64,000 nt of DNA from Phylloscopus collybita (Eukaryota; Chordata; Aves; Passeriformes; Phylloscopidae): the NCBI GenBank assembly GCA_027886175.1, contig JAJNNQ010000077.1, positions 3,348,001 to 3,412,000 on the forward strand, written 5' to 3'. Positions 1-10,312 of this stretch are shown here, one piece after another. The notes under the pieces are model-generated. The model saw only the letters and a program-made list of their open reading frames with translations. It did not search any database and was not told where the DNA came from. A program made the translations under genes and the position numbers. Positions within the stretch are counted from its first letter, which is position 1. Each line of letters begins with the position of its first letter.

Positions 1-254
1 TTTTGGAGTGTATGGAGGACAACATTTTTGCCACAGCTGGTGAGTAAGCCCACCCAGGGAGGGCCTATGTTGGACCAGCAGATCCAGGGATGGGGAGGAT
101 ATGGAGGGAGGCAGATGAGAGCTGGCTCTCAGGTAGCCAAAGGAACTGAGACTGTCCTGGCAACTTTTCTCTGGCAGTTATCCTTGGATGTCTGGAATTA
201 TGGAGGCAGATTCCCAGTTGAGGCCATGGACACCTGGATGTGAAAGATAATTTT

Positions 255-445
255 TTCCATGAGACGAGAAGCATGGCCCCCCAGTGTTTTGATGGTAGAT
301 GAGAAGTGGCCTACAAGAGGCCTTGTTTGAGCAAGGGAACCATTGCTGATAGTCCAGTAACTCATGGAACCAAGGGACCGCTGTGACACACCAGGGCTGC
401 ATGGAATGGAAGGTCGATAGTGACAATGGGGATCCAAGGATCTCA
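255..445 (-). repeat. Minisatellite fragment (37-bp family), distal end of left array
   Basis: Degenerate units of the ~37-bp minisatellite, reading on the minus strand (plus-strand motif CATGGAACCAAGGG with GTGACAC). On the reverse strand it aligns with about 52,115-52,260, including the distinctive non-repeat phrase around 320-360. It therefore continues the 1,107-2,545 array and was separated from it by the insertion at about 445-1,107. The first ~255 bases of the window show no recognisable feature. Confidence 0.75.
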
Positions 446-1107
446 GGTTCAGCTGGTCACCCGAGATTAGGGTGGTTGAGTGTCCTTTGCCCTCTGAAAG
501 CCCCAAGCCAGACGCAGGAATAAACCGGAGTCTTCAGATGTTCTTTTTCAAGGATTTTCTTCTTGTTTATTATTTCTTATCATTTCATTTTTCCCTGTGC
601 CCAGCCAAGGTCTCCACAGCACGGGCATCAGGCGTAGACTCCTGCCCTTGACGAAGGCTTGTCATCTCTTATACAGATTATTACGTGTCTATTATTTACA
701 ATTACAACCCAATATCTACATTCTATACTTAACAGGTTACTTCTACACTAACCCAGTCCCTCTAAAGCTACTTTGTGCCACCATCACAGCAGAAGATGGA
801 GACAAAGAAGAAGACCCCAGGGCACTGCTCAGAATCCTCCATCTTGTCCCCATTTACCCCTATTCTAGAAACCCAAATGTGAAAACTATACTATTTTTTA
901 TTACACTCTGTGGCTTATAACTCCTCTCCCAATGTTGTAAGTCCCTCCCATTGACCAAAGTCAAAGTCCTTGCCTTTCTGGGCTCTGTGCCAGGGTCTCC
1001 AACCCCGCTGTACAGATCCTGCACTCCTGTGTACAGATTTTAATCCCCCCTGTACAGGTTTCTGACTGTCCAGGGTATCCAAAGGAATGCCCTGGACTCC
1101 AACATAA
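445..1107 (-). mobile_element. LTR-like insertion inside the left minisatellite
   Basis: This ~660-bp non-satellite segment interrupts the array. The paralogous array near 52,100-52,120 runs straight through the equivalent point. On the minus strand it begins TGTTGGAGTCC near 1,105 and has an AATAAA-type signal near 565-570, so a minus-strand LTR is the best guess. The flanks share a short AAGG that could be a target duplication. The other end does not give a clean CA, so ends and family are uncertain. A second AATAAA reads on the plus strand near 511. Confidence 0.5.
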
Positions 1108-2545
1108 GGTGTCCATGGTGATACTGTGGGGCCTTGTGGAACCAAAGGGGCCATTCTGACACAGCAAGGCTTTGTAGAATCAAGGAGGCCATTGTGACAC
1201 TACTGAACCTCACAGAACCAAAGTGACCTTGTTATACTGTGGGACCTCCTGGAACGAAGGGTCCATGGTGGTACTGCAAAAAGAAGGAGACTGTTGGCTG
1301 TAGGAAAGCTCATGGAACCAGAAATCTTACTGTGTCACAGAATTGTGACACAGCAAGGTCTCATGGAACCAAGGGTCCATTGCAAACCTGTACGGCCTCA
1401 TGGAACCACAAGCCATTGTGACACAGTGTGGCCACATGGAGCCAAGGAGCCACTGGGACTGAGGAACTTCATGGAACCAAGAGTCCATTGTTCCACTGTG
1501 GGGCCCTGTGTAACTAAGGGGACCACAGTGATGTCGTGGGGCTTCATGGAAAAATGGAGACCATTCTGACACTTTGGAACCCACTGGAACCAAGGAGCCA
1601 TTATAACATAGCAGGACCTCATGGAATCAAGGGGGCTGCAGTGAACACTGTGGGTGTCCATGGGATGAAGGGTCCATTCTGACACTGTGGAACCAAGGAT
1701 ACTATTGTGACACTCTGGGGCATCATGGAACCAAAGGTCCATTTTGACCCAGCAGGGCCCAATTAAACCCTGGAGGCCATTTGCACACCTTGAGGCCCTG
1801 AGAAACCAAAGGGCCATTGTGGCACTTCAGGGCCTTGTGGAGCCAAGGGGTCCATAGAGACACTGTGGGGCTTAATGGAACCAAGGGACAATTGTGGCAC
1901 TGTGTGGCACCATTGAACCAAGGGATCCATTGTGACACTGCAGGGCCCCATGGAACTAAGGATTCATGGAACAGCATGAGAGCCCATGGAACCAACGGTC
2001 CATTGTGACATTGCAGGGCCCTCATGGAATCCTGGAGAACATTATGAAACTTTGAGGCCTTGTTGAACCAAGGGGCTCTGCAGGGCCTTGTGGAGCAAAT
2101 GAGGCCATTTTGACACTGCAGGTCCTCATTGAACCAAGGGTCCATTATGATACTGTGGTACCAAAGAGACCCCTGTGACACTGAAGGCCTCATGGAAGCA
2201 AGGGGGGACAACTGTGACACTATTGGGCCCAATGGAAGCAAGGGGCCAGTGTGATAGAGCTGGACTTCATGCAGCCAAGGGGCCACTGTGATCCTGAGGA
2301 GCCCAAAAGAACCTGGGGACCACTGTGACACTGCAGGACTATCTGGAATCATGGAGACCTTGTCACATTGTGACATTCTGAGGCCTCATGGAACCAAGGG
2401 GCCACTGTGTCATTGTGCAGTTGTGCATTGTTCATTGTGCATTGTTCCATTCCATGGAACCAAGGAAACCATTTTGACACTGCAAGGCCTCATGGAAGCA
2501 ACGGGCCATTGTGACACTGTGGGGACCCATGGAAACTGTTGTGAG
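1107..2545 (-). repeat. Left minisatellite array, ~37-bp unit (about 38 units)
   Basis: Tandem degenerate units of about 37-40 bp. On the minus strand the unit reads roughly CCCCTTGGTTCCATGAGGCC followed by CTGCAGTGTCACAATGG. Individual units are diagnostic. Those at 2,280-2,440 match, inverted, 46,740-46,900. Those at 1,110-1,810 match, inverted, 51,400-52,100. Long open frames here (up to 217 codons) only reflect a repeat whose period is not a multiple of three and which is poor in stops. No gene is called. Confidence 0.9.
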
Positions 2546-2860
2546 GAAGGAGCCGAGTATCAAATGGACATCAATATGATTAGGTTTGATCTCCTCGTTT
2601 ATTCTTTATTCCCTATATTTATGTGGTTGCAGAGCAAAAGCAGGCACAGCTAAACAATTGTTAGTTGGTTAAAATCTCATGTTCAGACACTCTAAATGAT
2701 TGCTCATTGTTTTACATCTTTTGGCAGAAAATTCCTCTTTGTTCTGTCCTATGATCAGCATTTCTGTCTTCAGCATCTAAGAGAAGGTATTACAAGTTGT
2801 TACATGTCTTCAGCTTCCAAGGGGAAGCATCCATGAGAAGGACCAATGAGTTATTACATT
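2545..2860 (-). mobile_element. LTR fragment (LTR type 1), minus strand
   Basis: On the minus strand this has U3-like direct repeats (two copies around CTGAAGACATG), paired CCAAT-like boxes, a TATA-like segment and a polyadenylation signal in CCTATATTTATG/AATAAA context near 2,600-2,625. Its 3' end abuts the minisatellite at about 2,545. It is the inverted counterpart of 45,632-46,640, but lacks the 683-bp solo LTR present there. The empty insertion site is CTGTCC at 2,744-2,749. Confidence 0.7.
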
Positions 2861-2871
2861 TGCTACTTTTT

Positions 2872-4044
2872 TGCTAATTCAAGGCAATGTAGGAACAGCA
2901 GAGTACACAGCAGGCACAGTACAAGAACCCCTACTGTTCCCTGATAGCAAGGATTGTTCAAACCTCCTAGCAATAGATTGTGGCCTTGCTCTTCTAAAAA
3001 CTCCCCTACAATGGGGGTTAACCCCAGAGGGCTTGGAAGCTGCCAAGAGTGGCAGACAGACATCACACACATTCTTAGTTTTGGCCGCCAAAAATATGTG
3101 CATGTGAGCATTGACACCTATTCAAACGCAGTTTATGCCTCTGCCCACACAGGAGAAATGGCCAAGAAACATCTTGTGTAAGCCTTTTCAGTACTGGGGA
3201 TCCCTAAGAAAATCCAAACTGACAATGGCCCAGGGTACAAAAGCAAGGAATTCCTGCAGTTTGTCCAGCAGTGGGGAATGGAACATATAACAGGCATCCC
3301 CCACTCCCCCACAGGCCCAGCTGTGGTCGAGCATGCCCACCAGATGCTCAAAAAGGTCCTGGCTGGGCAAGACAGTTCCACAGCATGGATGTCACCAACA
3401 CAAAAACTCTGCAAAGCCATGTTTACCATTAACTTTCTGAATTGTTCATTTGAAAACAGGAGTCCTCCAGTGGTATGTCACTTTAACAGCAGTAATCAGT
3501 TTAAGCTGTCACAGCTCCCACCAGTTTTGATTGGGGACCCAGAAACCTGGGAGATCAAAGGTCCCTATGAGCTCATGACCTGGGGATGTGGCTACACGTG
3601 CGTATCCACCCCCTGGGGCCCAGGCTGGATACCCCAAAAGAGGGTGAAACCTTTTGTTCCCAAAACCCCAGCACCAACGGAAGATGATGAGAAGCAAGCA
3701 GCTGTCACTTCAAGAAGAAGATGCTGCCAGAAAGAGAAGACAGAGCCTTTTTAAAAATTGGGTTACTTCTGGCAGATCTCAGGTTGTTAATATGCTTTAT
3801 GTGCGTATTTCGTTTTACAATCCCGTTGGTTTTTGTTGTCTTGTTTTTAATTGTGTTGGTGTTCGGAATTCTTCACTGCCTCGTTTCAACGGCCCTCAAT
3901 GGTTTAATCCCTACCACCTCAGAAGTCAGCCATGCAGAGCTTGCAGGCCAAGAGCAGCCAAAACTGCCTGCAAATCAAAAGTGGTGGGCAAAAACTATTC
4001 TGCATCAGAATAGGCCTGAAGTGTGTCTTTCAGTTTTATTGTAA
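2872..4044 (+). pseudogene. ERV pol integrase remnant plus hydrophobic tail (defective)
   Basis: The translation of 2,954-3,750 matches the integrase core and C-terminal domain of betaretrovirus-like avian ERVs. Recognisable pieces are WQTDITH, TDNGPGY and a PTGPAVVEHAH stretch supplying the D,D,E triad, then a C-terminal domain with a GDPETWEIKGPYEL motif. The zinc-binding HHCC region is degraded. A stop codon at 3,179-3,181 breaks the core between the first and second Asp, and a frameshift separates the N-terminal region. After the integrase, 3,721-4,044 encodes a strongly hydrophobic segment, possibly an env transmembrane relic joined by deletion of most of env. The copy at 44,451-45,613 is its inverted paralogue. 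It cannot encode an active enzyme as it stands. Confidence 0.85.
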
Positions 4045-4059
4045 CAGAAAAGGCTGAGA

Positions 4060-4440
4060 TGTTGTATTACACTAAGTAGTTTATTCACTTTGTTATATTG
4101 CACTGGGTGTTTCTGTTATATGTGTTCACACAAAGTATTTGCTGTACCTTCCCATGAGCCCCTGCACTGAATCCCCTCTCGCTGACACCACCTATGCCTC
4201 ACCTCCCCCAGGTCAGCCCCCATCAGCTGGTAGACCCCCTCCCCTCCCCCTCCTTGGCAGAGGGCATAAAACTGCCCTCTGGCAGGGAATCTGTCTCTGA
4301 ATTATTCTCTTAATTCCTCTCTCAACGCCCCCAAGCCACATGGAGTAGGTTATGTATTAAACTGTGGGACTGTGTTCCTGAAGGATTAAGAGCGCCTTTT
4401 GTGTTTTATCTTCATCCTTGCCTCAGTTTCCCCCCGAGCA
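4060..4440 (+). mobile_element. 3' LTR of the integrase-bearing ERV (LTR type 2)
   Basis: It starts TGTTGTATTAC directly after a purine-rich tract (ACAGAAAAGGCTGAGA) and ends ...CCGAGCA, about 381 bp. A TATA-like GGCATAAAA lies near 4,263 and ATTAAA near 4,356. The inverted paralogue at 44,054-44,435 has matching ends and length. No 5' LTR of this type is seen upstream of the integrase, so the element is truncated. Confidence 0.75.
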
Positions 4441-5770
4441 TACTGCTAGCCAGGGCTGAAGCTCAAGGGCGAGTGGGAACTGAGTCAAAGGAGCACAAAA
4501 GGAGCAGCTCAGCAATGCACCCAACCATCACTACCAAAGATTGCCTGTAAGTAAGAAAGTAAGTAAGTAAGAAAGATCCATCACCAGTGACCCTCAGACT
4601 TTCCCATCATCCACATCCACACATCAGCTGGGGGAAGGTGTCACAGCCAAGGACTGCAGAGCCACTTCCGGACACTGGGAATTCCTGCAGGTGCCTCAGC
4701 CACAGGTGAGGAACCAGCCTTGCTGGGAGAGGGCCCAGCTTTGATAGTGCTGAATAAACAAACTGACAGCTTCTAGAGTGGGAACATCTGGATTCATCCT
4801 CCTCTTGGGTCCCTCCCAGATGTCAGATTTCATGGCCTTGTCCAGCTTCCAGACACAGAAAGGTCAATCCATGTTTCACGAATGAGTGGATACATCTATC
4901 ACAGAGCTAATGACCGTGCATATTTCACTAATGAGCAGATACAAAGATAACCTTGGGTTGGAAGGTTCACCCAGAGGTCACCTTTGGCTCAGGGCCTGTT
5001 GTTCAGGCCTCACTCAGGCCTCTTGTTCAGGCCTGGGATGAGCAGGGACATCTTTCACCAGATCAGGTTGTTCAGAGTCCTGTCCCAGCTGGGCTGGAAT
5101 TTTTCCAGGGATGGGGCATTGACCACCTGCAGCCCCCCACATCCTCCTGGCCATGGAACCTGGCTGCAGAAATGGTTCCTTAGGCTTCTTTCCAAGGAAA
5201 ATTGAACTGATGGGGGTTGCTGTGGCACCCAAACCCAGCAGTGGGGTCAGTGCAGTGTCCATGGCCACAGCCCCTTGCAATGGCCCAGGGCAAGTTGGGA
5301 TGATGATCCACCCTCACTCCTGGCCCAGGGCAGGGCTGCAGTGGCCTTGGTGGCACCTTGGGCTTGGCACACACCTGAGGAGGGTGTCTGTTTTCAGTGG
5401 GGAAACTCAGGAGTTTTACATTGCTAAAAAAAAATTGGAAGCCCCTCTTTGCCTGAGTGTGGGCAGCTCTCCAAGCAAAGCAGGTCCCAGGTGAGTGAGG
5501 AGAGACAGGATGGGGTTGGAGAATGTGGAGCAAGGTTGTCCACACTGGGTCAGACCTCAAGGCACAGCTTCTCTGAACAGGCCAGACCTCCTGAGGAGAG
5601 ATGCTGGATCAATATCCATCACTGGATGCTGCAATCAGCTCTGCTCTAGACAGAGCAGTAATATTAATAACACTTTATATCAGGCATGTGCATTTCTTAG
5701 AAACTCTTGGAAATCTTTCTCCGTAACTGTAGCAAAAAAACTTTCCTAAGGAACTGCACCACACTAGAAA
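4441..5770. other. Intergenic DNA of copy 1, no gene seen
   Basis: Moderately GC-rich non-coding DNA with a small GTAA/GAAA microsatellite at about 4,548-4,575. That microsatellite is expanded relative to the copy 2 equivalent near 43,930-43,945. The whole stretch aligns in inverted orientation with 42,720-44,050. Open frames around 4,950-5,500 occur in both copies but carry indels and no recognisable domain. Confidence 0.7.
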
Positions 5771-5789
5771 AAATCAAGGAACAGCCATG

Positions 5790-6860
5790 GTTTTTCAGGA
5801 CTTGCTTGATCCTAATGAGCCCCATGGTGCATTTGGTGCTGAGCTCTGGAACCTCAGGGCCCGAGGGGAGATTGCACAAACCTTTCCAGGAGTCAAAATC
5901 AGAAGAAAAACCCAAAGTGTCCCCAGGCATTAATGGGTTGCACTGAGGTCCATCCCTAACACAGGCTCTTCATGGAATCCTTGGAGGAGAGAATTGGAGG
6001 CCAGGATTGCACAAAAACCTCTCAGAGACTCAGTGTGGGAAGGAAATTCCAAAGCACCTTAAAAACCCTGAGTATCTCAGAGTTTAAATAAGCCCCACTG
6101 AGTGTCAGTGCAAAGCTCTCAAGGGACTCATTAAAGCAGATAATTGGAGGCCAGGATGGCACAAAAAGTTTTCAGAGACTCAGTGCCAAAAAAAAAGTTC
6201 AACTCAAAGTTAAGAAACTTTGAGTACCTTAAAGTATTAATGAGCCCCACTGAGTGTTTTTACTGACTAAGAATCCCAAGGGACTTGTTAAAGTAGATAA
6301 TTGGAGCCAGGATTGCACAAACTTTCTCAGAGAATCAGATTTAAAAGGGAAACACCAAGTACCTTCAAATAACTGAAGTACCTTGAAGCATTAATGAACC
6401 CCACTGAGTGTTGTTACTGACAAAGCCTCTCAAGGGACTAATTACAGCAGATAATTGGAGGCCAGGATTGCACAAACTTCTTAGACCCAGTGTCCAAAAA
6501 AGTTCTTCAATAAACTTTGAGTAACGTAAAGTATTGGTGATCCCCCCTGAATGTTTTGACTGACTAAGAATCCCAGGGGACTTGTTAAAGCAGATAACTG
6601 GGGCCATGTTTGCACGAACCTCTCATAGAGTCAGTTTTAAAGGGGAAACACCGAGAACCTTAAAACAACTGAAGTATCTTGAAGCATTAATGAGCCCCAC
6701 TGAGTGCTGTTACTGACAAAGCGTCTCAAGGGACTAATTACACCAGATAATTGGAGGCCATGATTGCACAAACTTCTCAGAAACTCCAAGGCAAAAGCCA
6801 AACCCAAAGTCCTTTGAAGAACCTGCAGTATTTGGGAGCATTAAGGAGCCCCCCTAGGGC
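5790..6860 (+). repeat. Tandem ~150-bp repeat, about seven units (copy 1)
   Basis: Units are spaced 135-159 bp. Each contains a phrase near GGATTGCACAAAC and another near GAGCCCCACTGAGTG, preceded by a TTAA-rich step. Anchors lie near 5,871, 6,006, 6,152, 6,311, 6,462, 6,611 and 6,763. The inverted counterpart at 41,960-42,700 has only five. Diverged relatives of this module also occur near 7,150, 20,930, 24,420, 33,190, 48,590, 48,740, 53,390 and 59,300. Confidence 0.85.
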
Positions 6861-8030
6861 CATTCCTGACCAGGGCTCCCCAGGGACTCCTTCCAGCACA
6901 TCCTTGAGGCCACTGGGCTGTCAGGGGGATGCTGAGGGCAGGACAAGGGGCTGAGAGTGCCCAGCCTTGCTGGGGCTGTGCCAGGAGGCCCCAGGGCCTC
7001 AGGACAAGGTGTTTCCTGACAGCCCTTGGTGGCACAGACCCTGCTGTGCCCCAGGGCACCAAGACTTGGCTTCTCTTTGTCCCCTCCTGGCATCACTGCC
7101 TGCAGTTCTCTGCTCTGCTTGGGGACTGGAGACACTTTCTCTGTTGTGTGCCTCAGTGGGACCCATTAAAACTTGCAGAAACTTTGGAGTTGGATTCTGA
7201 CTTGGAGTTCTTGAGAGGTTTCTTCGGGTCCCTGTCAGGGACTGATGTTCAGGGCCTCAGCACCAGCCCCAAGAGGGTCATTAAAGTCCTTGTGCTGTGT
7301 CTGTGCTAATGAGCTGGGCTGGGCTCCTGGCACAGAGGCATCAGCTCCTGGCAACCAAGAAGAGCTTCAAAAGACATTTCTCCTGATGAGCAACTCTTTT
7401 CCCAGCCCAGCAGGGCTCACTGGAGAAGAAATCCTCACATCATTGTGAACAGTCACTCTCTGGCTGGGGGAAGATAAGCTGCAGTTGCTGCAGGGACCTC
7501 CTGAAGCTGCCACATCCCACAGCTCTGAGGCCCTTCCAGGAGCACTCTCAGAGCTGCTGCAGGGCAGGGATGTGGCCCTGGAGCAGGGCTGGGTTTCCCT
7601 GCTGCAGCAGCCCAGGCACAGCACAGGGCAGCTCCCTGTGCCAGGCTCTGCTGCAGGGCTGAGCAGCCGGGGCTGCAGCCAGGGCTGCCCAGGGCTGTCC
7701 TGCAGAGCAGGCTCCTGCAGCCCAGGGCTCTGTGCTGGCCCAGGGACTCTGCTGCCTGCCAGGGACAGCTCTCAGCCAGCCCTGGGAGCTGCTCCCACCG
7801 CTGGGGAGAAGCTGTGGGGGGAAGGAGCCACCCTGAGCAGGGCAGGTGCTGCTGCTGAGAGGTGCTGTGTGGGGCAGGGCTGCTTGAGCTCCACACCAGC
7901 CTGGGCACAGCTCTGGAGGACATTTCCTAAAAGATGGTGAGCCTGGGATTGCTGTAAAGATCAGGAGCTTTCCTGAGAGTGTTTTCAATTTCCTGCTTGT
8001 AGAAGGATGGGAGAGTTGGGGTGATGGCAA
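6860..8030. other. GC-rich block upstream of OR1, no gene seen
   Basis: Stop-poor, GC-rich DNA with open frames of 70-160 codons on both strands, none with a known domain. It aligns inverted with 40,720-41,950. In part it aligns directly with 53,290-54,240 upstream of OR3, so it belongs to the duplicated OR unit. It may contain the OR promoter or 5' non-coding exons, but nothing in the sequence fixes their position. Confidence 0.6.
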
Positions 8031-8039
8031 ATGGATTTT

Positions 8040-8320
8040 TGCTTTTTATACATTTGTCATATATTTGTAGCTCTGTTAACTCCTATTATGTAATTATAAA
8101 ACTATAATCTTTAATTTACTCTTTTTAACTACTATTGCATATATTTAGTATAGTACACGTATACTTATATACTCTAGTATATATTGCATAGTATAAATAC
8201 ATATACTTACATACTTATAGTATACATGCACTTATTTAAGTATAATTCTTAATTAATTCTACCATGTTTTCTACCCCTTCTTTTAAGTTTTAGAACAATA
8301 AGCTGACCTTCTAATTACAT
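8040..8320. repeat. AT-rich low-complexity tract
   Basis: TATA/ATAC-rich sequence with many degenerate ATATAC and AGTATA steps. The copy 2 equivalent at 40,425-40,700 is longer in its TATA steps and has diverged quickly. The OR3 copy lacks it. Confidence 0.85.
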
Positions 8321-8684
8321 TCCTGAACTACTGTGTAGTCTTATTACCAGGAAGGGGACCTACAAGAAGAACATTTTGATTTTGACCCAGAGTGTGAACA
8401 GTCGTAAAAAATAAGTGGGGAAAAGAAACTCTTGGAGCAATGGATTGACCCAGGGATGTGTAACTGGTGCAACTGAATCTCCTACTGGATGATCCTGTTA
8501 AATATCCCAGTTAATCAACCTCAATAATTGTTGAAATCAGGGGCTGGGTGTGCCCCATCCCCACTGGGACACCTGGAAATTTCCAATAAAGGTCTGGTTT
8601 TACTCTACTGTTCTAACACTGATACAAGGGTTATTTTTTTTCTCTTCTGATTATAGGCCACAGGAGGATGCAAGAAGCAGAACA

Positions 8685-8800
8685 GGAATTGCAATCACAA
8701 AATCACAGGACATTCTGAGTTGAAAGGAACACACAGGATCACCAAAGGAATGTTTGAACATCTACAGAGACTCCAGAACTGTAACTTTGGGTGGTCAGTC
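8685..8800 (-). mobile_element. Short CR1 3'-tail fragment
   Basis: On the plus strand the phrase AATCACAAAATCACAGG, followed by a short unique stretch, resembles the reverse complement of a CR1 3' end, whose tail is an ATTCTRTG-type microsatellite. The inverted copy at about 39,900-39,990 keeps TTCTGTGGTTCTGTGATT. Only about 100 bp is recognisable, so the assignment is moderate. Confidence 0.5.
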
Positions 8801-10280
8801 TCTCTGCTGGGAGGCTCCTAAAGGGCCTTCAGCCCCTCATCAGCCCTGCACAGCAGCAGCAGCAACATCACCTTAGCAGGGCCCAGCAGGGCTCTCCTGA
8901 GCTGCCCTTGCCCAGCTGCAGACAGAGCCTGCCCCAGCCAGGGCCCTGCAGACAGGCAGGTTTCTGTAGGGCCGGGCCCAGGGCACAGAGGCTGGGATGG
9001 GCTCTGTCAGCGCTGGCAGGGACAAGGCTCCTCTCAGCAGGGAAATGTCCAGGCCCAGGGAGATGCTGAGGGAAGGAGAGGGGGCTGAAGAGAGCAGTGC
9101 TGGGGGCAGGAGGGCACTGTGGGTGTGTGGGAGGTGCCGTGCACAGCTGGGCACGGGAACACTGTCCTGAGTGCCCGGCTGTCTCTGCCCTGCCCTCCCA
9201 GGCACAGCCCCACCACATCTTCTCTTGGGTCTGCACTGCCCTGAGATTGTCCCTGTCATCTGGTGCTCTCAGGGAGGCTCTGGCATTGGCAGCAGCTGAG
9301 TCAGGCACTGCCCTTGGGATTGCTGCCAGGCAGCTGTGGCCATGGCCATGGGGTGTCCAAGCTTCCCTGGGACCTGTGGGGCTGTGGGCAAAGCAGTCCA
9401 TGGGAAAGGGGAATGGGCTGAGCCTCCTCCCTGAGATCCCATCATGGGCACACCCAGGGATCTCCTTGCTGTGTCCTTGCAAGCTCTGAGCTGCCCTCCT
9501 GGCTGCAAATCTGTGCCAGAGCCCCTTGGGGTTCCCTGAATGTGCCCCGGGGAAGTGCAGAGATGCCAGAGCTGAGGAAATGCTGCTGGGTTTGCCAAGG
9601 GAGCCATGAGTGTCCTTGGCAGAAGGGGGTGCTGAGACCTTGCCCAGAGCCCTTTGGAGAGGGGGAGACATTCAGGGATCCCTCTGCTCTGGGCAGGGTC
9701 TGGTTTATCCCAGGGTGACCCAGGAGTGTGACTGTGCTCTGACTGCAGCCAAAGCTGCAAACCCAGGGCAGTTGGGAACAAGCCCATCCAGCCCTTCACC
9801 TTGCCCAAGGCACAGGGAATCCTTTGCCTCTCACATCTCTCAGTGGCAAACTCTGAGTGCAGCAGAAATGCAGGGGCTTTCTCACCTCAGAGAACCAGCA
9901 ATTATGTGTGGGCAGGAAAATAGAGGTTAAAATTCCTTCCTTCTGTCCATGTCCTTTAGAAGTGGGAGTGCAGATGGCAACAATGCTGTCTGCATTAGGA
10001 GTGATTCCCCTGACAAATCCTGAATATCCAGCCTTGTTCCTTTGCCACATGGCCACAAACCCAGGGCAGCAGAGCAGGGATGGCTCCTGGAGAGCCCACA
10101 CACACAGGCCTGGCTGCTGCTGGCACACTCAGACAGCACAAGTGGAGCTCTGACAGAGACCTGGGTGAAGGTTTTCCCAGAGCAGGAACAAGGGTGGGGG
10201 AATCACAGTGGGACAGTCTGCAGGGAATAGCCCAGGTTTGACCCAAAGCAGCCTCTGCTGACTTGTCCCTGTCCTTTCTC
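8800..10280. other. GC-rich 5' flank of OR1
   Basis: Non-coding by current evidence, and aligned inverted with 38,400-39,890. An antisense frame of 267 codons (8,868-9,671, minus) is also open in the other copy (39,012-39,815, plus). The roughly twenty amino-acid differences look unconstrained and there is no domain. OR genes usually have one or more 5' non-coding exons within a few kb upstream, so one may lie here. Confidence 0.55.
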
Positions 10281-10283
10281 CAT

Positions 10284-10303
10284 GAACAGGTGCCCATGTG
10301 CAG
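10284..10303 (+). promoter_or_regulatory. Candidate 3' splice acceptor of the OR1 coding exon
   Basis: A pyrimidine-rich run before GAACAG at about 10,270-10,289, and a further CAG near 10,301-10,303, sit just upstream of the start codon. This is where the coding exon of vertebrate ORs normally begins after a 5' non-coding exon. The same arrangement is found before OR2 and OR3. It is an inference from position and sequence only. Confidence 0.5.
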
Positions 10304-10312
10304 CCAGAGCAA

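Noticed and set aside
1723..2376. 217-codon frame and many similar frames in the minisatellites
   Set aside because: The unit length is not a multiple of three and stops are rare, so all frames open by chance. The peptides are just cycling repeat translations.
10298..10312. Five-codon longer N-terminus for OR1
   Set aside because: It would start at GTG. The ATG at 10,313 matches OR2 and OR3 and the usual OR start context.
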